Shown: positions 1 to 6,612, numbered from the stretch's first letter. The stretch: DNA of 6,685 nucleotides from Sediminibacterium sp. (GCA_030832695.1 JAURIP010000090.1:1-6685); one strand, 5' to 3'. Made by a program: numbers and translations. The notes: generated by a model from the letters alone, not told the origin.

Positions 1-668
1 GCATTAATTTTATAAGTATCAATATCATCATTGAAATGTTTCAACCAAGCATTCCTTGTAAAATATACCACTGGGATAGACAAAGACGCGGCAGTATCAA
101 ATTTATTAAATTGAATATTGTCGACAAAAGTTCCTTTGTTATATAAAAATAAAGCGCTTGCACCTTTTGCTTTTACTTCCTTTGTAAAATCAATGATCCA
201 TTGATTTAAATCAAAATGCGGATTGGTCACCGCAGCATCTAACACTTCATTTAAATCCTTAAACCAAACCTGTTTTGATTCATTTAAGGTAATCGCTGCA
301 TTTGAACTAAATTGACCAGCGCCACTATTGGATAATGGAATAAATTCTTTATCATAAACAAGTGCTTCGCCATTGATATTCAAAAATGAACCTGCTGTTA
401 AACGCTTTCCTTCATCAATTGGGAATGGTTGAATATATCCATCCACACCCATAGGTTGTATCCCCAAAGCTTGGTATTGTGCAACTATATAGTCCACCGC
501 TTTTTGTTCACCTACCGAACCCGCACGACGTCCTTCAAGTTCATCACTCGATAAATACTTGATATGATTTTGTATATTCTGAATAAGGACTTTATCTGCT
601 TTTTTTAATTTTTGAGCCAATCCAATAAAAGGCAATAAAATCAAAACCAATCCGAGTATTTTACGCAT
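1..668 (-). CDS. M28-family metallopeptidase, N-terminal part (cut by window edge)
   Basis: This is the first 222 codons of a gene that continues past the left edge. Reading from the ATG at 668-666, residues 1-18 form a signal peptide (basic MRK, hydrophobic core, cleavage after GLA), so the product is exported. Residues about 39-70 contain LSSDELEGR followed by an AG-x-GEQKAVDYI-type stretch and YQALGIQP. This is the usual N-terminal signature of secreted M28 zinc aminopeptidases of the aminopeptidase Y/S type. Residues about 95-215 look like a PA-type insert, with KAKGASALFLYN and IPVVYFTRNAWL. The zinc ligands and catalytic residues of M28 would lie beyond the edge, so activity cannot be judged. 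The gene is divergent from feoB, with a 220-bp gap. The family call is fairly secure; substrate and exact subfamily are unknown. Confidence 0.8.
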   Translation of the reverse strand, partial: MRKILGLVLILLPFIGLAQKLKKADKVLIQNIQNHIKYLSSDELEGRRAGSVGEQKAVDYIVAQYQALGIQPMGVDGYIQPFPIDEGKRLTAGSFLNINGEALVYDKEFIPLSNSGAGQFSSNAAITLNESKQVWFKDLNEVLDAAVTNPHFDLNQWIIDFTKEVKAKGASALFLYNKGTFVDNIQFNKFDTAASLSIPVVYFTRNAWLKHFNDDIDTYKIN

Positions 669-685
669 AATAGCTGTTTGTGTAA

Positions 686-693
686 CAAAAATA
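686..693 (-). promoter_or_regulatory. Candidate -7 promoter element for the M28 peptidase gene
   Basis: On the minus strand this reads TATTTTTG, an exact match to the Bacteroidota -7 consensus TAnnTTTG. It lies 17 bp before the ATG at 668, which would give a short leader of roughly 10-13 nt. The nearest upstream TTG that could be the -33 element is 24 bp away, slightly longer than usual. The position fits, but the motif is short and AT-rich, so chance is possible. Confidence 0.4.
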
Positions 694-781
694 AGCAAAG
701 CAGCTAGGAATTAGTAGCAATTTATCAAATACCTAATAAGAAAATTAAGCGATGAACTAAAATTGATCTTGAATACCCTAA

Positions 782-795
782 CAGCTAGTTAGCTG
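782..795. repeat. Inverted repeat upstream of feoB
   Basis: CAGCTA-gt-TAGCTG has perfect 6-bp arms with a 2-bp centre, in the M28/feoB divergent intergenic region about 95 bp before the feoB ATG. The 2-bp spacing is too short for an RNA hairpin, so a binding site for a dimeric regulator is more plausible. No regulator is identified. Confidence 0.3.
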
Positions 796-806
796 AGTTA
801 AAACCT

Positions 807-820
807 ATGATTTTTATCAT
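807..820. promoter_or_regulatory. ATGAT-n4-ATCAT inverted repeat, weak Fur-like site upstream of feoB
   Basis: ATGAT-TTTT-ATCAT has perfect 5-bp arms and lies about 70 bp upstream of the feoB start. Its AT-rich dyad with an ATCAT half resembles half of a classical Fur box, and Fur control of feoB is common in bacteria. By my hand alignment the whole 19-bp Fur consensus matches at only about 11 positions. It is therefore a candidate only. It could also be a chance dyad in AT-rich DNA. Confidence 0.22.
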
Positions 821-874
821 TTATACAGCAGTTCTCAATTTCCTATTTCGTAAGCTATACCCAATGTTAAAAGT

Positions 875-882
875 TAGCTTTG
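875..882 (+). promoter_or_regulatory. Candidate -7 promoter element directly before feoB
   Basis: TAGCTTTG matches the Bacteroidota -7 consensus TAnnTTTG exactly and is followed by C, as the extended consensus prefers. It ends 6 bp before the feoB ATG at 889, so transcription would start at or very near the start codon and give a leaderless or nearly leaderless message. No clear TTG -33 element is present at the usual spacing, which weakens the call. Confidence 0.3.
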
Positions 883-888
883 CCCCTC

Positions 889-3018
889 ATGAACGCCAGT
901 TTACATATCGCACTTGTCGGGAACCCCAATTCTGGGAAAAGCTCCCTATTTAATGCACTCACTGGCCTGCACCAAAAAGTAGGTAATTTCCCAGGTGTTA
1001 CGGTAGATAAAAAAACAGGTAAGATGGTCATCGGGGATTACCCAACCACTTTAGTTGATTTGCCCGGCACTTATAGTTTTTATCCAAAAAGAGAAGATGA
1101 ATGGGTTGCTTATAAAGTATTGATGGGTGTTGATCCCGATGTTAAAACAGATGTCATATTATTAATAGCTGATGCGAGTAATTTAAAACGCAACCTACTT
1201 TTTTGTAGTCAAATAATAGATTTAAAACTTCCGGTAGTATTGGCGCTTACCATGAATGACCTTGCTGCAAAAAAAGGAATCAAAATTGATATTGCAGGAT
1301 TGCAAGCAGATTTAGGCATCCCTGTAGTAGCAGTAGATGCTAGAAAAAATAAAGGCTTACAAGAATTAAAAACAGCATTAAATACCATCATACAAACACC
1401 GCGTGCTAAAAATGTTGAAAGTTTTATTGACAATAAAGCATTAGCGCCAGAGGTCATCAATGATTTTAAAAAATTATACCCAACACATAGTGAATACGCT
1501 GCGTTACATTATTTAATGCATCATGAAGCATTTCCATTAGATGATGAAATGCAAAATACTATTGAGCAAATTGAAATTGATCACAATTTTAATCATACAA
1601 AAACGCAAGCGCAGGAAATTCTACAACGCTACAGTCGTATTCAAGAGATCATGAAAAATCGCGTAGTGGAGCCCGACCCGACTGCGAAAAAGAAAAGATC
1701 AGAAAAATTAGATAATATATTTTTACACCGCGTGGGTGGATACGCTATTTTATTTTCAGTTTTGTTTATTTTGTTTCAGTCCGTTTTTTGGATGGCAAAA
1801 TTCCCGATGGATGGCATTGAGTGGATATTCACCAATGTGGCCGCCTATTTAAACGCAGTACTACCCAATGTTTGGTGGGAGGACTTGTTAGTGAATGGAT
1901 TGGTTGCAGGGACTGGCGGTATTGTGATATTTGTACCTCAAATCATGATCCTATTTGGATTGATAACATTGTTAGAGGATACCGGTTACATGGCGCGAAT
2001 TAGTTTTTTAAGTGATAAGCTCATGCGCAAGGTGGGCCTCAATGGGAAAAGTGTAATGCCCATGATTAGTGGATTTGCCTGTGCGGTCCCTGCTATTATG
2101 AGTGCGCGTAATATTGAAAATAAAAAGGAAAGATTACTGACCATCATGGTAACGCCGTTTATGAGTTGCAGTGCAAGATTACCAGTGTACACTATTTTAA
2201 TATCATTGGTAATTGACGATAAACTATATTTTGGATTTTTAAGTTTACAGGGAATGGTGATGATGGGATTATATATAATGGGCATCGTAATGGCATTACT
2301 AGCGAGTCTTGTTTTAAAATTATTTATAAATATAAAAGAGAAGAGTTATTTTATATTAGAACTGCCCGTTTACCGTGCACCGCGTTGGAAAAATGTAGGC
2401 ACTACGATGATTCAAAAGGCAACCATTTTTGTGCGAGATGCAGGTAAGGTGATTATTATAATTAGTTTGCTGTTGTGGTTTTTAAGTAGTTACGGACCAT
2501 CAGCGCAAATGAAGATAGTAGAAGCGAAGTATGCACAACAGACTTCAAATTCTAATGGCGGATCAAAGATGAATGAATTCGAACTAAAGCAAATGGATCG
2601 TGAATACAATACTGAAAAATTAGAAAATTCCTATGCAGGTATTATGGGTAAAAAAATTGAACCCCTCATTGCTCCATTGGGATTTGATTGGAAAATAGGC
2701 ATCGCACTGATCACTTCCTTTGCAGCGCGTGAAGTATTTGTAGGCACCATGGCTACTTTATATAGTGTGGAAGAATCGGACAATAGTTCCTTACGTGATA
2801 AATTAAAAGCAGCAGTACGACCTGATGGCACCAAAGTATACAGCTTTGCAGCTGCTTTATCTCTTATGATATTTTATGTATTGGCCATGCAATGTATGAG
2901 TACGCTTGCTGTTGTAAAGCGGGAAACGCAATCCTGGAAATGGCCTACCATCCAATTTTTTATGATGACCGGCCTAGCTTATTTCATGAGCTGGGCGGTG
3001 TATGTGCTAGCGAAGTAG
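889..3018 (+). CDS. feoB: FeoB, ferrous iron transporter with N-terminal G domain
   Basis: FeoB is the inner-membrane Fe(II) importer, with a cytosolic G domain fused to a membrane permease. The 709 aa are in the normal range. G-domain motifs are visible: G1 GNPNSGKS (11-18), G2 around T38 in GNFPGVTV, and G3 DLPG (57-60). The G4 position reads TMND (121-124), where NxxD is usual. Membrane segments begin near residue 283. The permease signatures include GFACAVPA (C398), the gate motif PFMSCSARLP with C427, AREVFVGTMATLY (E615) and MQCMSTLAVVKRE (C669). A hydrophilic loop of about 48 residues (535-582) interrupts the membrane part. The start at 889 (ATG) is preferred. An in-frame TTG at 880 would add MPL but lies inside a candidate promoter element. 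An in-frame stop at 868-870 rules out anything longer. No feoA lies beside it. Substrate assignment rests on the family. Confidence 0.96.
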   Translation: MNASLHIALVGNPNSGKSSLFNALTGLHQKVGNFPGVTVDKKTGKMVIGDYPTTLVDLPGTYSFYPKREDEWVAYKVLMGVDPDVKTDVILLIADASNLKRNLLFCSQIIDLKLPVVLALTMNDLAAKKGIKIDIAGLQADLGIPVVAVDARKNKGLQELKTALNTIIQTPRAKNVESFIDNKALAPEVINDFKKLYPTHSEYAALHYLMHHEAFPLDDEMQNTIEQIEIDHNFNHTKTQAQEILQRYSRIQEIMKNRVVEPDPTAKKKRSEKLDNIFLHRVGGYAILFSVLFILFQSVFWMAKFPMDGIEWIFTNVAAYLNAVLPNVWWEDLLVNGLVAGTGGIVIFVPQIMILFGLITLLEDTGYMARISFLSDKLMRKVGLNGKSVMPMISGFACAVPAIMSARNIENKKERLLTIMVTPFMSCSARLPVYTILISLVIDDKLYFGFLSLQGMVMMGLYIMGIVMALLASLVLKLFINIKEKSYFILELPVYRAPRWKNVGTTMIQKATIFVRDAGKVIIIISLLLWFLSSYGPSAQMKIVEAKYAQQTSNSNGGSKMNEFELKQMDREYNTEKLENSYAGIMGKKIEPLIAPLGFDWKIGIALITSFAAREVFVGTMATLYSVEESDNSSLRDKLKAAVRPDGTKVYSFAAALSLMIFYVLAMQCMSTLAVVKRETQSWKWPTIQFFMMTGLAYFMSWAVYVLAK

Positions 3019-3040
3019 GTACAATTTACCCCGCATTATA

Positions 3041-3101
3041 AAGTAATATTACTTCATTTCAAATATAATGTGTAATATTACACATGACGGTGTAACATTA
3101 C
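3041..3101. promoter_or_regulatory. Three-copy palindrome array, likely HigA operator upstream of higBA
   Basis: The core GTAATATTAC occurs at 3043-3052 and 3072-3081, and once with a single mismatch (GTAACATTAC) at 3092-3101. The first sits in a perfect 14-bp palindrome (3041-3054). The second sits in a perfect 18-bp palindrome (3068-3085). Centres are 29 and 20 bp apart; 20 bp is close to two helical turns. HigA-type antitoxins normally bind palindromes in their own promoter, and this array fills the 86-bp gap before higB. A TATAAT hexamer (3064-3069) overlaps the left edge of the central site, but it does not match the Bacteroidota -7 form. The last copy ends 3 bp before the higB ATG, so a bound protein would cover the start region. 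The HigA link is inferred from position. Confidence 0.6.
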
Positions 3102-3104
3102 CAA

Positions 3105-3383
3105 ATGATTACATCTATAACACATAAAGGTTTAAGAAAATTTTATGAGGAAGGCGATGCTGCGCTATTAGATCAAAGATATTTAATTAAGATAGAAATG
3201 CTTATGACAGCTTTAGATGCTATCACTGAAGAGAAAGATATCATAGCGCTAGGAAAAAATATTCACAAACTTAAAGGAGATTATGAAACATACTGGTCAT
3301 TAAATATTACTGGAAACTTAAGAATGATTTTTAAGTTTGAAAAGCCAAATATTGTGAATTTAAATCTTGTTGATTATCATTAA
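3105..3383 (+). CDS. higB: HigB-type toxin (RelE superfamily ribosome-dependent mRNA endonuclease)
   Basis: The 92-aa product has the typical HigB length and pattern: MITSITHKGLRKF at the start, HKLKGDYETYWSL in the middle, a GNLRMIFKF strand, and the C-terminal LVDYH. Residues reported as important in Proteus vulgaris HigB fall at the same numbers here: H54, K57, R73, D90, Y91 and H92. The toxin therefore looks intact. HigB toxins bind the ribosomal A site and cut mRNA during translation, which stops growth until the antitoxin is restored. The ATG at 3105 gives the standard HigB N-terminus. There is no Shine-Dalgarno sequence, as usual in this phylum, and the third palindrome ends just before the start. 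higA follows after 12 bp in the toxin-first order typical of hig loci. Activity is inferred. Confidence 0.92.
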   Translation: MITSITHKGLRKFYEEGDAALLDQRYLIKIEMLMTALDAITEEKDIIALGKNIHKLKGDYETYWSLNITGNLRMIFKFEKPNIVNLNLVDYH

Positions 3384-3395
3384 AGAAATTAAAAT

Positions 3396-3701
3396 ATGCA
3401 AATGAGTACAAAATCAAGAAAATTAGCCCCATCCCATCCGGGCGCAATATTAAAAGAACTTTTTATAAAGGAATATGCATTAACCATCACCGAAGTAGCT
3501 GATGGAATTGGTATTGCAAGAGTTAATTTGTCAGCAATTGTAAATGAAAGAGCGGGGATTAGCCCTGAATTAGCAATTAAACTATCCATTGCATTTAACA
3601 ATACCCCTGAATTTTGGATAAATTTACAAAGCAACTATGAAATGTGGCATGCAGAAAAAAAAGTAAATCGAAAGAAAATTAAGCGCTTTGTTGCAGCTTA
3701 A
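3396..3701 (+). CDS. higA: HigA-type antitoxin, XRE-family helix-turn-helix repressor
   Basis: The 101-aa product is the antitoxin partner of the toxin gene 12 bp upstream. It has the family opening HPGAILKELFI (14-24) and a helix-turn-helix at about residues 29-51 (LTITEVADGIGIARVNLSAIV). The following stretch, ERAGISPELAIKLSIAF and then PEFWINLQSNYEMW, is diagnostic of HigA/VapI-type proteins. The C-terminus is basic (KKVNRKKIKR). HigA binds HigB directly and represses the operon, most likely at the palindromes at 3041-3101. Its single DNA-binding domain is expected to dimerise on such dyads. The start is ATG 3396; a second in-frame ATG at 3402 would remove only two residues. The gene ends 4 bp from a convergent gene, with no terminator visible. 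Confidence 0.92.
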   Translation: MQMSTKSRKLAPSHPGAILKELFIKEYALTITEVADGIGIARVNLSAIVNERAGISPELAIKLSIAFNNTPEFWINLQSNYEMWHAEKKVNRKKIKRFVAA

Positions 3702-3705
3702 TGCA

Positions 3706-4464
3706 TCATCTGCTTTTAACTTCCTCAAAGGCTTCATCATAATCGGGACGAATGGTGCCCATGATACGATCCCAGAACAAAAAGTATAAGCCATAATTAC
3801 CCTTAAAGTATTTATGGTGTTGGTTATGGTTGACGGAGGTGTTAATCCACTTACCAAACCAATTTTTACTAAACCCTTTTGGATACAATTCCCAACCTAA
3901 ATGACCATATATATTATACATAATGGACAAAAGGAAAAAAATAATCGTATGAGATCTATGCACTGGAATTGTAAATAAAAACACAGCAAAAATACCTACT
4001 TCAACAATTGCTTCCAAGGGATGAAATGCATAAGCAGCCCATGGGGAAGGGTTGGTTGATTTATGATGTACTAAGTGCATTACATTGAACAAACTTTTTT
4101 GATGCATAATACGATGTGTCCAATAAAAGTAAGTATCGTGCATTACAAACATAATTGGGAATGCAGCAAAATAATATACCCAGCCATAATCACTTATATT
4201 TTGATACAAAGTGGTGTATGGTTTAACAGCGGGATTAAAAATAAAAAAAACAGGAATGAATGCAAACAATAACATGGTGAAAGTACTGTACCCAATTTCA
4301 CGCAAATAATCACTTTTTTTAGGAAATAATAGTTGTATTTTTTTATGAACTATTTTATTTTTTAATACAACATAAAATAATAAAAACACAAGCCCACCTA
4401 ACAAATAATACCTTGAGGTAATATTTTTAAGTACAAAGAAATATTTATCAAATTGAATGTCCAT
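3706..4464 (-). CDS. Fatty acid hydroxylase / sterol desaturase family membrane protein
   Basis: This 252-aa integral membrane protein has the histidine clusters of the di-iron fatty acid hydroxylase superfamily. They are HDTYFYWTHRIMH (H109, H117, H121), HLVHH (H130, H133, H134), then H148 and H188, and NHNQHH (H213, H216, H217). Hydrophobic segments lie near 20-35, 62-77, 93-108, 152-168 and 172-186. Family members use a di-iron centre and O2 to hydroxylate or desaturate lipids. The substrate here cannot be read from sequence and need not be a sterol. The last 35 residues (GNYGLYFLFWDRIMGTIRP) are well conserved in the family, so the protein is complete. The start is ATG 4464. A near-consensus -7 element (TATCTTCG, one mismatch) lies at 4481-4474, so the gene may have its own promoter. 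It may also be read through from the SCO gene 60 bp upstream. Confidence 0.88.
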   Translation of the reverse strand: MDIQFDKYFFVLKNITSRYYLLGGLVFLLFYVVLKNKIVHKKIQLLFPKKSDYLREIGYSTFTMLLFAFIPVFFIFNPAVKPYTTLYQNISDYGWVYYFAAFPIMFVMHDTYFYWTHRIMHQKSLFNVMHLVHHKSTNPSPWAAYAFHPLEAIVEVGIFAVFLFTIPVHRSHTIIFFLLSIMYNIYGHLGWELYPKGFSKNWFGKWINTSVNHNQHHKYFKGNYGLYFLFWDRIMGTIRPDYDEAFEEVKSR

Positions 4465-4524
4465 AATAGTAAGCGAAGATAGTAAAAATTAAAATAGGCT
4501 TGCGAAAAGTCAGTTGTTTTTATT

Positions 4525-5205
4525 TTAAAACGATGTGATTTCAGATTTCAAAATCGCAATATCTTCAATAATACGATTTATTTCCACGGGCAATGTGCCG
4601 TTATAAACCCCACGAATACGGCGATGCTGATCCACTAATATGAAATTTTCAGTATGTAAAAATTCATTGCCAGATTGGTAATATCCAACAGTATCTCCTG
4701 CAAAATATTGTTGTTTTGCTAAACCATATATGGCCTTTTTATCGCCGGTAAGCAAATGCCATTTTGCTGCATCTACTTTATTATCCAACGCATATTTATT
4801 TAGCACCTTTACATCATCTGTTTCAGGAGTGACGGAATGGGAAAGCAATAATATAGAAGTATCATCTTTAAATGACTCCTGCAACAGATGCATATTATTG
4901 GTCATTTTTGGACAAATATTACGACACTTAGTGAAAAAGAAATTAGCAACATAAATTTTACCATTTACTAAATTCTCATCTACTACTATTCCATTTTGAT
5001 CTAAGAAAGAAAAGGAAGGTATGACATGAATATTTTTATAAGCGCTGTCAGTTTCACCAATCCATTCTGGCGTCCAATCAGGTTGATTAAAAAAAGGAAG
5101 CGCGACTATGCTATCTTTGTTCTGGACCATATTGCTATTCGTTGCATTGTTACACGCACCTAATGCAATTAAACAAAAAATAAAAAAGCCACCATACTTT
5201 TGCAT
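4525..5205 (-). CDS. SCO1/SenC-family copper chaperone lipoprotein
   Basis: The product has a thioredoxin-like fold of the SCO family and is probably a membrane-anchored copper chaperone or thiol-disulfide protein. Such proteins serve cytochrome oxidase CuA assembly or envelope copper handling. From ATG 5205 it is 226 aa. A lipoprotein signal ends in LGAC with the lipid-bearing Cys at 18. The copper motif CRNICP supplies C94 and C98, and H184 in FLHTENFIL is the third ligand, so all three classical ligands are present. Supporting features are FFFTKC, HSVTPETD (123-130) and WHLLTG (149-154). No acidic surface-export signal follows the lipid Cys, which suggests a periplasm-facing position. A TTG at 5211 would abut the preceding gene but add only two residues, so ATG is preferred. 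It is the third gene of a tight operon. No oxidase gene is visible nearby. Confidence 0.9.
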   Translation of the reverse strand: MQKYGGFFIFCLIALGACNNATNSNMVQNKDSIVALPFFNQPDWTPEWIGETDSAYKNIHVIPSFSFLDQNGIVVDENLVNGKIYVANFFFTKCRNICPKMTNNMHLLQESFKDDTSILLLSHSVTPETDDVKVLNKYALDNKVDAAKWHLLTGDKKAIYGLAKQQYFAGDTVGYYQSGNEFLHTENFILVDQHRRIRGVYNGTLPVEINRIIEDIAILKSEITSF

Positions 5206-5211
5206 ACCCAA

Positions 5212-5844
5212 TTATTTAATTTTAAAATCAATTGAATCCTGCGGGGTCATACATAATTTTAAACCAATCAAACCATAGCGCCTACCTTGTTTCACCACAT
5301 AATTTGCGCGAATGATTCCGTTTTCCCACCACATTTTTTGACTCCCGTTTTCATATCCCATTTTATAATGAAACGCTTTATAGGGCTGGCCATTACGATA
5401 CCATTCATTAGAAACACCCTGCAGTTCACCATCTATAAAATTAAATTCAAATTTAGGCTGGCCATCTTCCCAAAAACCAACATGCTTACCTACTTTTTTT
5501 CCTAAATGATAGGTTCTATACTCCCCTAACTGATTATTTCGATACCATTTTTTAAATACCCCCTCCTCAATACCATTTAAATAACTTCCTACAAATGCAG
5601 AATCGCCATTTTCAAAATGATCATAGATATAACCACTGTATTTTTTATCTTGATAGTAAAGGGTATCCTGATGAAAGGATAAAAATTGTTCCTTGCGATT
5701 TAAATATTGATTGGGTAAAATAATTTCAGGTTGCAAAGTATCAGTCGCCACTGGAACATCAAATGTATGGGTTGGATCTATAGTATTACAAGCATGCATA
5801 AAAATACAAGCAAAAATAAAATTGATATAAAATAGTCCTTTCAT
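5212..5844 (-). CDS. YwqK/MORN-like repeat lipoprotein
   Basis: This 210-aa lipoprotein has the signal MKGLFYINFIFACIFMHAC, with the lipid-bearing Cys at 19. From about residue 69 to 191 it consists of about five imperfect 22-26-residue repeats. Each has an aromatic pair, an N-G or D-G turn, a strand and a closing glycine: FENG (77-80), WYRNNQ (100-105), FWEDGQ (124-129), WYRNGQ (148-153) and WWENG (172-176). This matches the MORN-like repeat family that databases often name YwqK-family antitoxin, after Bacillus subtilis YwqK. No YwqJ-type toxin is visible here, so that name should not be taken as a function. A scaffold or protein-binding role on the envelope is plausible. The gene starts directly after the stop codon of the YHYH gene and ends 6 bp before the SCO start, which supports co-translation with both. 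Confidence 0.82.
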   Translation of the reverse strand: MKGLFYINFIFACIFMHACNTIDPTHTFDVPVATDTLQPEIILPNQYLNRKEQFLSFHQDTLYYQDKKYSGYIYDHFENGDSAFVGSYLNGIEEGVFKKWYRNNQLGEYRTYHLGKKVGKHVGFWEDGQPKFEFNFIDGELQGVSNEWYRNGQPYKAFHYKMGYENGSQKMWWENGIIRANYVVKQGRRYGLIGLKLCMTPQDSIDFKIK

Positions 5845-6612
5845 TTATTGTGAAACGGTACCAGGCGTTCCATAATAACCTGAACCATTAATATAGGGGT
5901 CCGTATTCGTAATATGATAATGATAAATGCCAGATGGAAAATCAGTAGTAACTGAAGTGTGGCCATGGTAAGCATCCAATTTTGAATTATCTACCAATGC
6001 CCCATTTTCTTCAGGTCCATACACAGGGAAGCCGTCTAATAAAAATCCCAATAAGGATGATTTTGTCACTTTAATAGTTGTTAAATAAAGTGGCTCCACA
6101 TGATAATGATATTGCCCTGTAGGTGCTGGGTGACCCCAGTAGCGATCAAAGGAAACTATTTCGCCTGTTAAAGGTTGATTTGGTCCAGCATACTGATTAA
6201 AAAATGGAACCCCATTCAGTGAAACACCAATAGCCCCTAAGGGTGTAGCCGCATGATTCGTGGCCACTTTAGGAGCAACGGGGATTTTAAAAATGTAAGA
6301 TTTTTCAGCAATTGAATTTGGATTTTTTGCAAAATTATATCCGCCAAAAGTAGCACCAGAAAAATTATCATACAAAGCATTTGACGTTGCGTAGTAGGAA
6401 CTTTTATGGTCAGGGGCACCTGTTGATTTTATCGTAATGTAAGTACCATCGGAAGTGATACTGGTAGCGCCGTATATTTTTTTATATACATCAGGTACGG
6501 TGCCACTCACTATGGGCGTAGTTGTCGTCGGCGAAGTCGTAGTTGTTGAGCTTTTAGAACAAGAGGCAGCTAAAAAACTGAACATTAAAACATAAATTAT
6601 TTTATTTGTCAT
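5845..6612 (-). CDS. YHYH-domain lipoprotein (possible metal-binding envelope protein)
   Basis: This 255-aa lipoprotein is the first gene of the trio. Its signal MTNKIIYVLMFSFLAASC has the lipid-bearing Cys at 18, followed by a Ser/Thr/Pro linker (19-37) that holds the domain off the membrane. The domain has two copies of the YHYH signature, at 168-171 (GQYHYHVEP) and 230-233 (GIYHYHIT). Between them are the family motifs LLGFLLDGFPVYGP (187-200) and LDAYHGHT (212-219). DRYWGHPAP (156-164) precedes the first copy. The biochemical role of YHYH domains is not established to my knowledge. The paired His-x-His motifs plus H161, H216 and H218 make metal binding a reasonable guess, and the SCO neighbour points to copper. 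The start is ATG 6612, with no Shine-Dalgarno sequence. Upstream are only TAnnTTTG-like elements with one mismatch (6638-6645, 6626-6633), so the promoter is uncertain. Confidence 0.86.
   Translation of the reverse strand: MTNKIIYVLMFSFLAASCSKSSTTTTSPTTTTPIVSGTVPDVYKKIYGATSITSDGTYITIKSTGAPDHKSSYYATSNALYDNFSGATFGGYNFAKNPNSIAEKSYIFKIPVAPKVATNHAATPLGAIGVSLNGVPFFNQYAGPNQPLTGEIVSFDRYWGHPAPTGQYHYHVEPLYLTTIKVTKSSLLGFLLDGFPVYGPEENGALVDNSKLDAYHGHTSVTTDFPSGIYHYHITNTDPYINGSGYYGTPGTVSQ

Noticed and set aside
880..888. TTG start giving a 712-aa FeoB
   Set aside because: The extra three residues MPL have no family support, an ATG follows at 889, and the TTG lies within a candidate -7 element.
1209..1460. 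Minus-strand reading frame inside feoB, and similar ones inside the other genes
   Set aside because: These are opposite-strand or alternate-frame shadows of well-supported genes, with no recognisable protein features.
3041..3085. Palindromes after feoB as an intrinsic terminator
   Set aside because: They are uninterrupted AT-rich dyads with no real loop, no GC-rich stem and no U-tract, so a protein-binding role fits better.
3706..4464. A true sterol biosynthesis gene
   Set aside because: The family label covers many lipid hydroxylases and no other sterol gene is present, so the substrate is left open.
5206..5211. TTG start giving a 228-aa SCO protein
   Set aside because: An ATG two codons later gives a normal lipoprotein signal, and TTG is the weaker choice despite perfect abutment with the upstream gene.
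5212..5844. YwqK-type antitoxin as half of a second toxin-antitoxin system
   Set aside because: The name is transferred from a repeat family. The protein is a lipoprotein and no toxin gene is adjacent.
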